Shown one piece after another: positions 9,159-18,466 of a stretch of 38,381 nucleotides of DNA. Below the pieces are notes generated by a model. It had not been told where the DNA came from. It did not search any database and worked only from the letters and a program-made list of their open reading frames with translations. The stretch covers positions 1-38,381 of the forward strand of contig JANXYU010000008.1 of assembly GCA_025355855.1 (NCBI GenBank), written 5' to 3'. Each line of letters begins with the position of its first letter. Position 1 is the first letter of the stretch. The DNA comes from Actinomycetota bacterium. GTDB taxonomy: Bacteria; Actinomycetota; JAHEXW01. The translations under genes and the position numbers were made by a program.

Positions 9159-11051
9159 ATGCGAAAGTATTCCAATCTGCTGATCTGGTTTGCGGTGCTT
9201 GTAGCTGTAGTAATACTCTTCCAGGCTTTCGGGCCCCAAACCGACAAGCCGTTGGCCTATAATATGAACCAGTTCATCAAAGCGGTCCAAACCAAGCAAG
9301 TGGTTAGCGCGACCGTCTTGGACAGTATTCGCGAGGTCGACGGGACGCTCAAGAACAAGAAGAGCTTTAACGTCAACTACCCCGAGAACTACGCAGTCGC
9401 TGACCTCTTGATCAAATATGGTGTCAAGACGGACGTCCAACGACCCAGCGAGTTCGTAACCTACCTACTCTCGATGTTGCCCATCGTAGTCATCTTTATA
9501 GTCTTTATGGTCGTCCTATATTTCTTGATGATCAGAAACGTGCAGGGAGGCAATAAGGTTATGTCTTTCGGCAAGAGCCGCGCTAAGCAAACCACCAAGG
9601 ATTCGCCGCAGACGACCTTTGCTGACGTCGCCGGTTTGGATGAGGCCGTCGAAGAGCTGGAAGAAATCAAAGAGTTCTTGGCCAACCCAAAGAAATTCCA
9701 GTCCTTGGGGGCCAAGATACCTAAGGGGATTCTGCTGTACGGGCCGCCCGGAACCGGCAAGACTTTGCTGGCCAAGGCTGTCGCCGGTGAGGCGAACGTA
9801 CCGTTCTTTCATATTAGTGGTTCCGACTTCGTCGAGATGTTTGTGGGCGTCGGCGCCAGCCGCGTGCGCGATCTGTTCGACCAGGCAAAAGCTAGCGCGC
9901 CCGCTATAATATTCGTCGACGAAATCGATGCTGTCGGGCGCCAGCGCGGGGCGGGTGTAGGCGGCGGACATGACGAACGCGAACAAACCTTAAATCAATT
10001 GCTGGTCGAGATGGATGGCTTCGATCCGCGTTTGGGCATCATTATGATTGCTGCTACCAACCGTCCGGATATCTTGGATCCTGCCTTGCTTCGGCCGGGA
10101 CGTTTCGACCGGCAGATCGTTACCGACCGCCCGGATCTGCGCGGCCGTGAGGCAATCCTTAAAGTACACGCCAAAGATAAACCGCTGGCGAAGGATATCG
10201 AGATCAGTGTTCTGGCGCGGTCGACTCCTGGTTTTACCGGTGCTGATCTGGCAAACCTTCTAAACGAAGGGGCCTTGCTGGCGGCCCGACACGGCAAGAA
10301 AGAAATCGACATGCCGGAACTGCAGGAAGCCATCGAGCGTGTCATCGCGGGTCCGGAGCGCCGGACTAGGCTGATCAGCGATCGTGAGAAGGAAATCATC
10401 GCTTATCACGAGACGGGTCACGCGTTGGTCGCCGACGAACTGCCCTTTACCGATCCGGTACACAAAATTTCCATAATTCCCCGCGGACAGGCTTTGGGCT
10501 ATACGATCACGCTGCCAACAGAGGATAAATACCTGGTCGCCAAGACCGAGCTGCACAACAAGCTGGCGCAACTTTTAGCGGGACGGGTCGCGGAAGAGAT
10601 GGTTTTCCATGAGGTTACGACCGGAGCGCAAAATGATTTAGAGCGGGCGACCAAAGTCGCGCGCCAGATGGTGTGCGAATATGGGATGAGCGACCGGCTA
10701 GGTCCTATGACGCTAGGGCACAAAGAGGACCAGGTCTTCCTGGGCCGCGACTTTGCCGCCACCCCTGACTATTCGGACCGGGTTGCCTCAGAAATTGACG
10801 CCGAGGTGCGGCGAATAATCGAGGACGCTTATAACGAAGCCAAGAAGATTATGGTCAAGAACCGGACCAAACTCGACAAAATAGCCAAAAAGCTTATCGA
10901 CTCGGAAACAGTGGAGGGTAAGGAGTTAGATAAACTGCTCGGTCACAACAGCAGCAAGCGGAACGCGGGCGAGAACGAACCGGCCGCTCCATTTAAATCG
11001 GCCCCGTCATACAAACCGGCGGCGGACAAGAAACCAAAATCGAAGGACTAG
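9159..11051 (+). CDS. ftsH: ATP-dependent zinc metalloprotease FtsH
   Basis: This membrane-bound AAA+ protease removes damaged or short-lived membrane and cytosolic proteins. The 630-aa protein has two N-terminal transmembrane segments (about 7-24 and 105-130) around a small external domain. The Walker A GPPGTGKT starts at residue 195 and the Walker B IIFVDEID at about 250. The second region of homology [20 protein letters not shown] follows, then the zinc site HETGH at 417-421. The C-terminus is basic and disordered-looking. The start is set at ATG 9159 with CGGAGG at 9149-9154; an in-frame GTG at 9102 would give 19 extra residues inside hpt. Spacing to hpt is 1 nt. Confidence 0.96.
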   Translation: MRKYSNLLIWFAVLVAVVILFQAFGPQTDKPLAYNMNQFIKAVQTKQVVSATVLDSIREVDGTLKNKKSFNVNYPENYAVADLLIKYGVKTDVQRPSEFVTYLLSMLPIVVIFIVFMVVLYFLMIRNVQGGNKVMSFGKSRAKQTTKDSPQTTFADVAGLDEAVEELEEIKEFLANPKKFQSLGAKIPKGILLYGPPGTGKTLLAKAVAGEANVPFFHISGSDFVEMFVGVGASRVRDLFDQAKASAPAIIFVDEIDAVGRQRGAGVGGGHDEREQTLNQLLVEMDGFDPRLGIIMIAATNRPDILDPALLRPGRFDRQIVTDRPDLRGREAILKVHAKDKPLAKDIEISVLARSTPGFTGADLANLLNEGALLAARHGKKEIDMPELQEAIERVIAGPERRTRLISDREKEIIAYHETGHALVADELPFTDPVHKISIIPRGQALGYTITLPTEDKYLVAKTELHNKLAQLLAGRVAEEMVFHEVTTGAQNDLERATKVARQMVCEYGMSDRLGPMTLGHKEDQVFLGRDFAATPDYSDRVASEIDAEVRRIIEDAYNEAKKIMVKNRTKLDKIAKKLIDSETVEGKELDKLLGHNSSKRNAGENEPAAPFKSAPSYKPAADKKPKSKD

Positions 11052-11053
11052 AC

Positions 11054-11629
11054 ATGGACAAGGCGAAGGTCGAGCAAGGCGTCCGCCTACTTCTGGAGGG
11101 TGTCGGAGAAGATTTGAGCCGCGAAGGGCTGCGCGATACACCCAAGCGTGTCGCCGCCATGTATGAGGAGATATTCCGGGGCATCGGACAAGATCCGCAA
11201 GATGTCCTGAAAGTCACATTCGGTGAGAATCACGAAGAGATGGTTCTAGTCAAAGACATCCCTTTCTACTCCGTTTGTGAGCATCACATTATGCCGTTCG
11301 TCGGTAAGGCGCACGTCGCCTATATACCCGGCGCCGACGGGCGGATCACCGGTATCAGTAAGCTGGCCCGGGTGGTTGACGTTGTCAGCCGGCGCCTCCA
11401 GGTCCAAGAGAGATTGACTACTCAGGTGGCCGACACCTTGATGACATGCCTAAACCCGCGCGGCGTGATGGTCGTTATCGAAGCCGAGCATCTTTGCATG
11501 AGTATGCGCGGCATTAACAAGCCGGGCTCGGTAACGGTTACATCGGCGGTTCGCGGCATATTCAAAACGAAACTCAATAGCCGCCAGGAAGTGCTGGCTC
11601 TCATCAATAAATCCTCTAGGCAGATGTAG
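11054..11629 (+). CDS. folE: GTP cyclohydrolase I
   Basis: FolE makes 7,8-dihydroneopterin triphosphate from GTP, the first step of folate synthesis. The 191-aa protein is of family length. The zinc-binding Cys-His pair is in [10 protein letters not shown] and the second Cys in EHLCMSMRG. The segments QERLT and [10 protein letters not shown] are also typical. The gene starts 3 nt after ftsH and is followed directly by folP, so it belongs to the same transcription unit. It looks complete and ordinary. Confidence 0.97.
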   Translation: MDKAKVEQGVRLLLEGVGEDLSREGLRDTPKRVAAMYEEIFRGIGQDPQDVLKVTFGENHEEMVLVKDIPFYSVCEHHIMPFVGKAHVAYIPGADGRITGISKLARVVDVVSRRLQVQERLTTQVADTLMTCLNPRGVMVVIEAEHLCMSMRGINKPGSVTVTSAVRGIFKTKLNSRQEVLALINKSSRQM

Positions 11630-12838
11630 ATGGCGTTCAATCCGCGCGTTTTGGTCATTTCCGATCAAGCTGAAGCGGCCGCCGCCATCGCGGCCATCCG
11701 GTCCGACAAGGCCGGCGCGGCCATCATGGCTCCTAAGGCTGTCCTGCGCGTGGTGAGGCTCAGCGGTGTCGACTGGCGAGCGGCGAACATTCTCAAACAA
11801 GAGATGCTGGCCCGGGGCGGAGACGCGGCGATGCCGTGGGATGCCCAGGAGGCTCAGTCCAAGGAAACCGATGTACTTCTGCTGGGCACCATTCGACAGA
11901 TGACGACGTTGCTTGAGAACCTAAGGCTGCAACCGTACGGACTTAAGCAGGTTGGCAAGGAACTGGGCCGCGCTCTCGCAGCGTTCGGACGTCAGCCGGC
12001 CGACGTCTCCTGGAACGGATTCTTACTGCCACTAGCCGAACGCACGTGCGTCATGGGTATTCTAAACGTCACCCCGGATTCTTTCTCTGACGGTGGCCGC
12101 TTTGCCGATACAGCTGTGGCTATTGAGCAGGCACTGCGTTTAGCGGCAGACGGCGCCGACATAATCGACATCGGGGGAGAGTCGACCCGCCCGGGCGCCG
12201 CCGCGATAACCGCCGAGGAAGAGAAACAACGGGTTTTGCCCGTAATTGAGGCGTTGGCCGGCAAGCTGACCATACCGATTTCGATTGACACATACAAAGC
12301 GGATATCGCACGGGCCGCCTTGGACGCTGGAGCGGCTTTGGTCAACGATATCAGCGGTTTTTCGTTCGACCCGGCGATGGCTGACTTGGTCGCTGAACGC
12401 GGCGTTCCGGTAGTCTTGATGCACATTAAAGGCACGCCCCGCGATATGCAAAAGAACCCTGAATATGCGTCCGTTATGGGGGAGATATCCGACTATTTGC
12501 GTACTCAAGCGGACGTTGCCCTGGCTGCCGGCGTCGCCGCCGACAAAATCATTATCGATCCGGGTATCGGCTTCGGAAAAACAGCTGAGCATAACCTGAA
12601 GATTATCCGCCGCCTGCGCGAATTGACGTCCCTTGGCTATCCGCTTCTGCTGGGCCCGAGCCGCAAGGCATTCATCGGCAAGATATTAGGTACCGAGGTG
12701 GATCGGCGTTTGGAGGGTACCGCGGCCACAGTCTCCGCCGCGGTGTTTAATGGCGCGGCCATCGTTCGTGTCCACGACGTCAAGGAAATGGTACGAGTCG
12801 TAAGGGTTGCGGACGCGATAGCGGGCCGATCGGGTTAA
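11630..12838 (+). CDS. folP: Dihydropteroate synthase with an N-terminal extension
   Basis: This enzyme condenses p-aminobenzoate with dihydropterin pyrophosphate and is the sulfonamide target. The catalytic TIM barrel begins near residue 138 with MGILNVTPDSFSDGG. DIGGESTRPGA, NDISGF, DPGIGFGKT and GPSRKAFIG follow in the right order. The first ~137 residues are additional to the usual ~270-aa enzyme and include a VRLSGVDWRAANILKQEM segment. I recall similar long forms from some anaerobes and archaea; the role of the extension is unknown. The ATG follows the folE stop codon with no gap. No folB lies between folP and folK, where actinobacteria normally carry it. Confidence 0.95.
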   Translation: MAFNPRVLVISDQAEAAAAIAAIRSDKAGAAIMAPKAVLRVVRLSGVDWRAANILKQEMLARGGDAAMPWDAQEAQSKETDVLLLGTIRQMTTLLENLRLQPYGLKQVGKELGRALAAFGRQPADVSWNGFLLPLAERTCVMGILNVTPDSFSDGGRFADTAVAIEQALRLAADGADIIDIGGESTRPGAAAITAEEEKQRVLPVIEALAGKLTIPISIDTYKADIARAALDAGAALVNDISGFSFDPAMADLVAERGVPVVLMHIKGTPRDMQKNPEYASVMGEISDYLRTQADVALAAGVAADKIIIDPGIGFGKTAEHNLKIIRRLRELTSLGYPLLLGPSRKAFIGKILGTEVDRRLEGTAATVSAAVFNGAAIVRVHDVKEMVRVVRVADAIAGRSG

Positions 12839-12840
12839 AC

Positions 12841-13326
12841 ATGTTGCGCGTCATATTTGGCTTAGGCTCTAACTTAGGAGACCGGGCCGCCAACGTAGCG
12901 GAAGCGCTTCGGCTGTTAGATGAGTGCCCCGGCATCAAGATCACCAGAGTCTCATCCCTTTATGAATCCGCGCCGGTTGATTTCCTCGACCAGGCTGATT
13001 TTATAAACGCGGCTGCGGCCGCCGAGACCGAACTGCGTCCCGAGGACCTCCTGGCCGTCACCCAGAGAATTGAACTTGAGATGGGTCGGGTCAAGACAAT
13101 CGACAAAGGTCCGCGCGTCATAGACATCGACATTCTTCTTTACGATATAGTCGAGGTCAGACTGCCTGATTTGCAAGTCCCGCACCCGCGGCTGCGGCAG
13201 CGAGCTTTTGCGCTCGTGCCGCTGCTGGAGGTTGCCGCGGACGCGATTTTTCCAACCGGTGAACCTGTCCGCTGGGCCATCGCGGATATTGACCTGGATT
13301 CAGTGAGGCTTTATGAAGGTTGTTAA
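12841..13326 (+). CDS. folK: 6-hydroxymethyl-7,8-dihydropterin pyrophosphokinase
   Basis: FolK transfers pyrophosphate from ATP to hydroxymethyl-dihydropterin, producing the substrate of FolP. The 161-aa protein has the N-terminal GLGSNLGDR motif, S-SLYES-AP, and the diagnostic GPRVIDIDILLYD with PHPRLRQRAFALVPL after it. The gene begins 2 nt after folP, and its end overlaps panC by 14 nt, so it links the folate and pantothenate genes in one unit. Confidence 0.96.
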   Translation: MLRVIFGLGSNLGDRAANVAEALRLLDECPGIKITRVSSLYESAPVDFLDQADFINAAAAAETELRPEDLLAVTQRIELEMGRVKTIDKGPRVIDIDILLYDIVEVRLPDLQVPHPRLRQRAFALVPLLEVAADAIFPTGEPVRWAIADIDLDSVRLYEGC

Positions 13327-14170
13327 AACCGTTCCGGAATTGAATAGATTACTGGCGCCGTTGCGCGCCGACGACAAATCTATCGGTTTGGTACCGACAA
13401 TGGGTTCTTTGCATGAAGGACACCTGAGCTTGGTTGCTGCGGCGCGCGCCGACAACGATATTGTTGTCATGAGCGTCTTTGTTAATCCGACTCAGTTCGC
13501 GCCGGACGAGGATTTTGAAGCCTATCCGCGCGACCTAGAACAGGATATACAGCTCGCGGCCGAAGCTGGTGTCGACGTTATCTTCGCGCCGTTGACGGAC
13601 GAAGTGTATCCCCCGGGATTCTCTACCTTTATCGAGGTCGCAGGGGCCGAGACGGCAGGCCTGTGCGCGGCGTCCCGACCCGGTCATTTTCGAGGCGTCA
13701 CAACAGTCGTCGCTATCCTTCTCGACCTCGTTCGTCCTACTCGGGCATACTTTGGGCAAAAAGACGCTCAACAGCTGGCGGTCATTCGGCGAATGGCGAT
13801 CGATCTCGCTTTACCGGCTGAAATAGTTGGCTGCCCGATTGTACGCGACCCCGATGGTCTGGCTTTAAGTAGCCGTAACGCATATTTGAGCGCAACTGAG
13901 AGGGCCGCGGCCCTTGTCCTCTACCGGTCGCTGCAAGCGGCCAGGGAGGCCATCGAATCCGGCCAACATTCGCGTGATAAGATTATTGCGTTGGTGGAAC
14001 GGTTAATCGCGGCCGAGCCACTGGCTGAAGTGCAGTATGTTGAGGCCCGAGACGCCGCCGGACTGGTGGCTCCGCCGACGCTAACCGGAGAAACTTTGAT
14101 TGCCGCCGCCGCTCGGTTTGGCACAGCCAGATTGATTGACAACATCATTGTCGAGATCAAGGAGACGTAG
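13313..14170 (+). CDS. panC: Pantothenate synthetase (pantoate-beta-alanine ligase)
   Basis: PanC joins pantoate and beta-alanine using ATP. The 285-aa protein carries the HIGH-like motif [11 protein letters not shown] near residue 30, [21 protein letters not shown], and the KMSKS-like region [14 protein letters not shown]. Its product feeds CoA synthesis together with panD and coaX in this window; panB and panE are not here. The start ATG 13313 lies inside the end of folK, and the stop overlaps the GTG of panD, so translation is probably coupled. Confidence 0.97.
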   Translation: MKVVKTVPELNRLLAPLRADDKSIGLVPTMGSLHEGHLSLVAAARADNDIVVMSVFVNPTQFAPDEDFEAYPRDLEQDIQLAAEAGVDVIFAPLTDEVYPPGFSTFIEVAGAETAGLCAASRPGHFRGVTTVVAILLDLVRPTRAYFGQKDAQQLAVIRRMAIDLALPAEIVGCPIVRDPDGLALSSRNAYLSATERAAALVLYRSLQAAREAIESGQHSRDKIIALVERLIAAEPLAEVQYVEARDAAGLVAPPTLTGETLIAAAARFGTARLIDNIIVEIKET

Positions 14171-14553
14171 TGTTCCTAACCATGCTTAAGGCAAAAATAC
14201 ATCGGCTAACGGTGACTGAAGCCGATATGCACTACCAAGGCAGCATCACGCTGGATCGCGATCTTTTGGACGCGGCCGGCATCTTACCTTATGAAAAAGT
14301 CGCCGTTGTTGACGTGACCAACGGGGCCCGCCTTGAAACCTACACGATCGCGGGCAAGCGAGGGTCGGGTATCGTCTGTTTAAACGGAGCGGCCGCGCAC
14401 CTTATCCACGTGGGCGATATCGTCATCGTCATTTCCTACGCGCAAATGGATGCGGAGGAAGCCGCCGCGGCGCGCCCAACCGTCGCGTTTGTTGACAGCG
14501 GCAACAAAGTCACGCACATTGAACATAAAGTCACGCCGGAAGACGACTGCTAG
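14170..14553 (+). CDS. panD: Aspartate 1-decarboxylase (pyruvoyl-dependent) proenzyme
   Basis: PanD decarboxylates aspartate to beta-alanine for PanC. It self-cleaves at a Gly-Ser bond to form a pyruvoyl group. With the GTG start at 14170 the cleavage site is Gly24-Ser25 (HYQGS), exactly the canonical numbering, and AAGGAG lies 5 nt upstream. This decides against the internal ATG at 14182. GSGVCLNGAA-type sequence (here [14 protein letters not shown]) and the catalytic Lys9 and Tyr region are present. The C-terminal ~15 residues are variable. Length 127 aa. Confidence 0.96.
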   Translation: MFLTMLKAKIHRLTVTEADMHYQGSITLDRDLLDAAGILPYEKVAVVDVTNGARLETYTIAGKRGSGIVCLNGAAAHLIHVGDIVIVISYAQMDAEEAAAARPTVAFVDSGNKVTHIEHKVTPEDDC

Positions 14554-14584
14554 CGATAAGAGTACGAGGAGAACAAAGCCCTTG

Positions 14585-14593
14585 TGATATACT
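14585..14593 (+). promoter_or_regulatory. Extended -10 promoter of nadB; leaderless geometry
   Basis: TGA is followed by TATACT at 14588-14593. Only 6 nt separate the -10 from the nadB ATG, so transcription should start at or next to the start codon. No ribosome binding site fits between them. No -35 box is obvious. Confidence 0.6.
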
Positions 14594-14599
14594 CGATTC

Positions 14600-16222
14600 A
14601 TGATAAAACCGCCCCGCTATCTGACCGATTTTGACCTTACCGAACTGCCCTCACTTGCTTTTGACGCGGTCGTTATCGGCAGCGGAGTAGCTGGCATTTC
14701 CACCGCTTACCATTTAGGAAAAACAGCCAAAGTCGCCGTTTTGACCAAGTCGGAACTTTCGCTTACCGCGACACGCTATGCCCAGGGCGGCATCGCCGCC
14801 GCCGTGGGTGAAGGCGACAGTCCTGAAAGCCATTTCGAGGACACTATTCAGACCGGCCGAGGGCTGTGCGATGAAGAAGCGGTGCGTGTTTTAGTCACTG
14901 AGGGACCGTCAGAGATAGCGACACTTCGAGAGATCGGCGCCGCGTTCGATTGCCGGCCGGGCGGTAGCCTCAGCTTGACACTCGAAGCTGGCCATTCGTG
15001 CGCTCGCGTCGTTCATAGCAAGGATACGACCGGCGGTGAAGTCGAATCGACACTGGCTGCGACAGTCCGAAGCATGCCCGGCGTCTCGATTTTTGAACGG
15101 GTTTTCGTTATCGACGTAATAACGGACGATAAACGAAGCGTGGGCGTATTGGCCGTTCTTAATGGGCGACTGACCGCGTTTCTAGCCCCCGTCGTCGTTT
15201 TGGCCGCGGGCGGCATGGGCCAGCTCTATTCTGTTACAACAAACCCGCCTATTTCGACCGGTGACGGGCTGGCTATGGCTTACCGGGCCGGTGCTATGCT
15301 GACCGACATTGAATTCGTCCAGTTCCATCCGACCGCTCTACACACCTCCGTGTCGCCCAGGTTCCTAATCAGCGAAGCGGTCCGCGGCGAAGGCGCGTAT
15401 CTGGTGGACGAGCGTGGCGTCAGATTCATGGTCGACCGCCACCCCATGGCTGAACTGGCGCCTCGTGACGTGGTTGTCCGCGGTGAATTCGAGGTTATGC
15501 GCGCGACGGACACTGATCACGTTTACCTGGACTGCCGTCACTTAGGGGGACCGTATTTTGCCGAACGATTCCCGGCCATCAACGACGAGCTGTTGTCTAA
15601 CGGAATCGAGGTGGCGCGCGATCTGATACCGGTCACACCAGCGGCCCACTACATGAGCGGCGGCATTAAGGTCGATCTGGACGGCCGGACAGGTATCGAC
15701 GGGCTGTACGCTTGTGGTGAAGTCGCCTGTACCGGCGTGCATGGCGCGAATCGCCTGGCCAGCAACTCGCTTTTGGAAGGTCTGGTCTTCAGCCGCCGCG
15801 CCGCGACGAACGCGCGAGCCTATATTGACGAGCATGGCGCCCGGGCGGTGCCGCCGCTTAAGTCGATCACAGCGGACGACGGCGGTACGCAAACCAAGGG
15901 TCGAGCGGTCATGGCTGAGCTCAAGGACAGGATGCAGGAGTCGGCCGGCGTGATACGGTCGGCGAAGAGTCTGACCGCGGTGCTCGATTTCATCGGCGCC
16001 AACGCGAGTTATACTTTTCCTGGAGGTCCATGGGCGGACGATTATGAGTTGTCGAACATGTTGACCGTAGGTTACATTATCGCGATGGCGGCCCGCACAC
16101 GAGAGGAAAGCAGGGGGTCGCATTGGCGGCAAGATTTCCCTGATGAGAATGACGAGACTTGGCGCCGGCATATTGCCGTCGAGGAGGGGGGAGACGAGTG
16201 GGTCAAGCTGAAGATTATTTAA
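14600..16222 (+). CDS. nadB: L-aspartate oxidase
   Basis: NadB oxidises L-aspartate to iminoaspartate with FAD, the first step of de novo NAD synthesis. The 540-aa protein begins with the FAD dinucleotide fold VIGSGVAGISTAYHLG. It continues with RYAQGGIAAAVG, HSKDTTGGEV, VLAAGGMGQLY, IEFVQFHPTAL, and the late HGANRLASNSLLEGLVF signature. The C-terminal helical domain is complete. It appears to be translated from a leaderless mRNA, and its end overlaps nadC. nadA, the usual partner, is not in the window and must be elsewhere. Confidence 0.96.
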   Translation: MIKPPRYLTDFDLTELPSLAFDAVVIGSGVAGISTAYHLGKTAKVAVLTKSELSLTATRYAQGGIAAAVGEGDSPESHFEDTIQTGRGLCDEEAVRVLVTEGPSEIATLREIGAAFDCRPGGSLSLTLEAGHSCARVVHSKDTTGGEVESTLAATVRSMPGVSIFERVFVIDVITDDKRSVGVLAVLNGRLTAFLAPVVVLAAGGMGQLYSVTTNPPISTGDGLAMAYRAGAMLTDIEFVQFHPTALHTSVSPRFLISEAVRGEGAYLVDERGVRFMVDRHPMAELAPRDVVVRGEFEVMRATDTDHVYLDCRHLGGPYFAERFPAINDELLSNGIEVARDLIPVTPAAHYMSGGIKVDLDGRTGIDGLYACGEVACTGVHGANRLASNSLLEGLVFSRRAATNARAYIDEHGARAVPPLKSITADDGGTQTKGRAVMAELKDRMQESAGVIRSAKSLTAVLDFIGANASYTFPGGPWADDYELSNMLTVGYIIAMAARTREESRGSHWRQDFPDENDETWRRHIAVEEGGDEWVKLKII

Positions 16223-17037
16223 AACGTGTAGTCGCGGAAGCGCTGACGGAAGACCTTGGACTGGCCGGAGACATAACGAGCCAGACAATCATGCCGGAGA
16301 ACCTGCTGGGCGAGGCCGTAATTGTCGCCAAGCAAGCCGGGATCGTCGCCGGGTTGTTTGTCGGAGAAGCGGTTTTTCACGCTCTGGATCCGGAGATAGT
16401 GTTTGACAATCGCGTTGACGACGGTGACGAGGTCGAAGCGGATCAGATCATTGTGCGCTTAAGCGGCAATCTCTTAAGTATCTTGTCATGTGAACGAGTC
16501 GCCCTGAACTTTCTGGCTCACCTGTCTGGTATCTCTACTTTGACGAGAGAGTATGTCCAGACGGCGGCGCAACACGGTGCCGCAATCAAAGATACTCGTA
16601 AAACGACCCCCGGGCTTCGACCCTTGGAAAAATACGCGGTATTGGTCGGCGGCGGTACGAATCACCGGTTCGGCCTATATGACGCGGTTCTGGTTAAGGA
16701 TAACCATATCGCCGCGGCCGGCAGTATCACCCGGGCGGTTGAATTGGTGCGAGAGAACCTTGAAGAGCCTCTGCCGATCGAAGTCGAGACCGAAACGATT
16801 GCTCAGGTTGAAGAAGCGTTGCTGGCCGGGGCCGATATTATAATGCTGGACAACATGGACGATTCGACGATAGCCGCAGCTGTGGCATTAATCGATGGGC
16901 AGGCGGAAATCGAGGTGTCGGGCGGCGTTACCCTGGAAAACCTGGCCGCCAAGGCGGCCGCCGGTCCCGATTTCATCTCTGTCGGTTCCATCACACAATC
17001 AGCGCCGGCTTTCGATTTCAGCCTAATCGTGAGCTAG
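16198..17037 (+). CDS. nadC: Nicotinate-nucleotide pyrophosphorylase (quinolinate phosphoribosyltransferase)
   Basis: NadC converts quinolinate and PRPP to nicotinate mononucleotide with release of CO2. The 279-aa protein has the family signatures EDLGLAGDITS, LSGISTLTR, KDTRKTTPGLRPLEKYAV, GGGTNHRFGLYDAVLVKDNH and IMLDNMD. The start is GTG 16198 behind GAGGAGGGGGGAG (16181-16193); the frame extends upstream to 16159 inside nadB, but those residues are not conserved. The overlap with the nadB end implies coupled translation. Confidence 0.96.
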   Translation: MGQAEDYLKRVVAEALTEDLGLAGDITSQTIMPENLLGEAVIVAKQAGIVAGLFVGEAVFHALDPEIVFDNRVDDGDEVEADQIIVRLSGNLLSILSCERVALNFLAHLSGISTLTREYVQTAAQHGAAIKDTRKTTPGLRPLEKYAVLVGGGTNHRFGLYDAVLVKDNHIAAAGSITRAVELVRENLEEPLPIEVETETIAQVEEALLAGADIIMLDNMDDSTIAAAVALIDGQAEIEVSGGVTLENLAAKAAAGPDFISVGSITQSAPAFDFSLIVS

Positions 17038-17038
17038 C

Positions 17039-17683
17039 ATGGACATTACGAAAGTCGTAGAAATCCTACAACCATATTTCATGCACTATGGCTACCTGAT
17101 CGTCTTTATGGGTGTGCTGCTGGAAAATTCGGCGATGCTCGGCGTACTGATTCCAGGCGAAACCATTTTGATTATTGCGGCTTTCTACGCGGCCCAACAC
17201 AGCTTGAACATTTATTGGGTCGTCGTTCTGGCCTTCACCGGCGCGGTAATCGGCGACAATATAGGTTACTATATCGGCCGACGCGGGGGCCGCCGCTTCT
17301 TACTCAAGTATGGCAAGTACTTCTTTATAAAACGGCAACGTTTGCAGGCTGTTGAGAAATATTTTAAACAGCATGGGGGTAAGACAATATTTATCGCCCG
17401 GTTCACTGCGTTTCTGCGCGCTCTGGGCGCCATTACCGCAGGGTCGGTAAAGATGCCCTATAAAGAATTCGTCGTTTATAACGTTGCTGGCGCAGCGCTT
17501 TGGTCAGTTGTTATCTCAGCGCTGGGGTATTTCTTGGGCGGCAACTGGAGGCTTGTCGAAAAGATTCTACGCAACATGGGGCTGGCCGCACTAGCGCTCC
17601 TGGTTGCCATTATCGTTGGCGTTATATATTTCCGGCGGCGAAGGGAAAAGAAACGTGAAGCCAATCTATTGGCCGGAGATTGA
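17039..17683 (+). CDS. DedA family (VTT domain) integral membrane protein
   Basis: This 214-aa membrane protein of the DedA/Tvp38 superfamily is a likely lipid or undecaprenyl-phosphate/PE flippase-type transporter. The family assignment is firm; the substrate is not known. Visible are the membrane-dipping motif E-N-x6-IPGE (residues about 29-40), GDNIGYYIGRRGG, and ARFTAFLRALGAITAG with the conserved arginines. There are about 5 hydrophobic segments and a basic C-terminal tail. It starts 1 nt after nadC, and its end overlaps birA. Confidence 0.92.
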   Translation: MDITKVVEILQPYFMHYGYLIVFMGVLLENSAMLGVLIPGETILIIAAFYAAQHSLNIYWVVVLAFTGAVIGDNIGYYIGRRGGRRFLLKYGKYFFIKRQRLQAVEKYFKQHGGKTIFIARFTAFLRALGAITAGSVKMPYKEFVVYNVAGAALWSVVISALGYFLGGNWRLVEKILRNMGLAALALLVAIIVGVIYFRRRREKKREANLLAGD

Positions 17684-18404
17684 TCGTTACGATAATCTAA
17701 GCTCGACGCAAGACCGGGCCAGGCAGCTCGCCCAAGACAGTGCTCCGGAAGGCACTGTCGTAACAGCCACTACCCAGACGGATGGAAGAGGCCGGTTAGG
17801 GCGTATTTGGGTTTCCCCGGGGGGCGGATTATGGTTTTCGTTGGTCTTGCGACCACGCGTTTCGCCAGCCGAAGCACCGGCATTGAATCTGCTGGCGGCC
17901 GTGGCTGTGACGGAAGCCTTGCGCTCCGTCACCGGGCTAGAGGCCGGGATAAAATGGCCGAACGACGTCCTGGTTGAAGGCCGGAAGCTGGCTGGCATCT
18001 TGATGGAAATGAAAACCGGCTCCGACGGAATCGAATATGTTCTAGTCGGGGTCGGTGTCAACGCCAACATCGATCCGGCGGTCATGCCGTCCGACTTACG
18101 CCTGCCTGTCGCGACAATATTGGGCGAGACCGGCCGGCAGACAGACTTAGAAAATCTCTTGGACACGATCTTGGCGTCTTTTTGGACCTATTACGAAAAT
18201 TGGCCTAACCACCGAGCGGGGGTTCTAAGCCGCTGGCGCGAGCTTTCGGTAACTCTCGGCCGGCGGGTGACTATCAGTTCGGCGGGTCGCACCGTAACGG
18301 GCTCGGCGCGTGACATCAACAGCGATGGAAGTCTCATAGTCGTCGACGCCGCCGGTGCCGCGTTGACTGTCCACGCCGGCGACTTGACCTTACAGTTTGA
18401 TTGA
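17655..18404 (+). CDS. birA: Biotin-[acetyl-CoA-carboxylase] ligase (class I BirA, no DNA-binding domain)
   Basis: The enzyme activates biotin as biotinyl-AMP and attaches it to carboxylase carrier proteins. The 249-aa protein has STQDRA, the biotin/AMP loop TDGRGRLGRIW, GLWFSLVLRP, KWPNDVLV with KLAGIL, and VGVGVNANI. A C-terminal SH3-like domain follows. It lacks the N-terminal winged helix of E. coli BirA, so it should not repress bioY directly. The start is GTG 17655 after AAGGGA; the frame runs further back inside the dedA gene, but that part is not family-like. It is followed by bioY, the biotin uptake gene. Confidence 0.95.
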   Translation: MKPIYWPEIDRYDNLSSTQDRARQLAQDSAPEGTVVTATTQTDGRGRLGRIWVSPGGGLWFSLVLRPRVSPAEAPALNLLAAVAVTEALRSVTGLEAGIKWPNDVLVEGRKLAGILMEMKTGSDGIEYVLVGVGVNANIDPAVMPSDLRLPVATILGETGRQTDLENLLDTILASFWTYYENWPNHRAGVLSRWRELSVTLGRRVTISSAGRTVTGSARDINSDGSLIVVDAAGAALTVHAGDLTLQFD

Positions 18405-18430
18405 CAGCTGGCGAGAGTTGTTGTTACTAT
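18401..18430 (+). promoter_or_regulatory. Promoter of bioY
   Basis: There is a perfect TTGACA (18401-18406), an 18-nt spacer and TACTAT (18425-18430), with TGT before the -10. The -35 box overlaps the birA stop codon. The leader of about 30 nt carries a small GGCG-GACA-CGCC dyad. I see no BirA-type operator. Confidence 0.6.
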
Positions 18431-18466
18431 TGGCGGACACGCCATTTACCTTTTCAAGGAGGACAT

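Noticed and set aside
15542-16288. 248-codon minus-strand frame opposite nadB/nadC
   Set aside because: Antisense shadow of two well-supported overlapping genes.
18401-18466. BirA operator before bioY
   Set aside because: No TTGTAAAC-type inverted repeat, and the BirA here has no DNA-binding domain.
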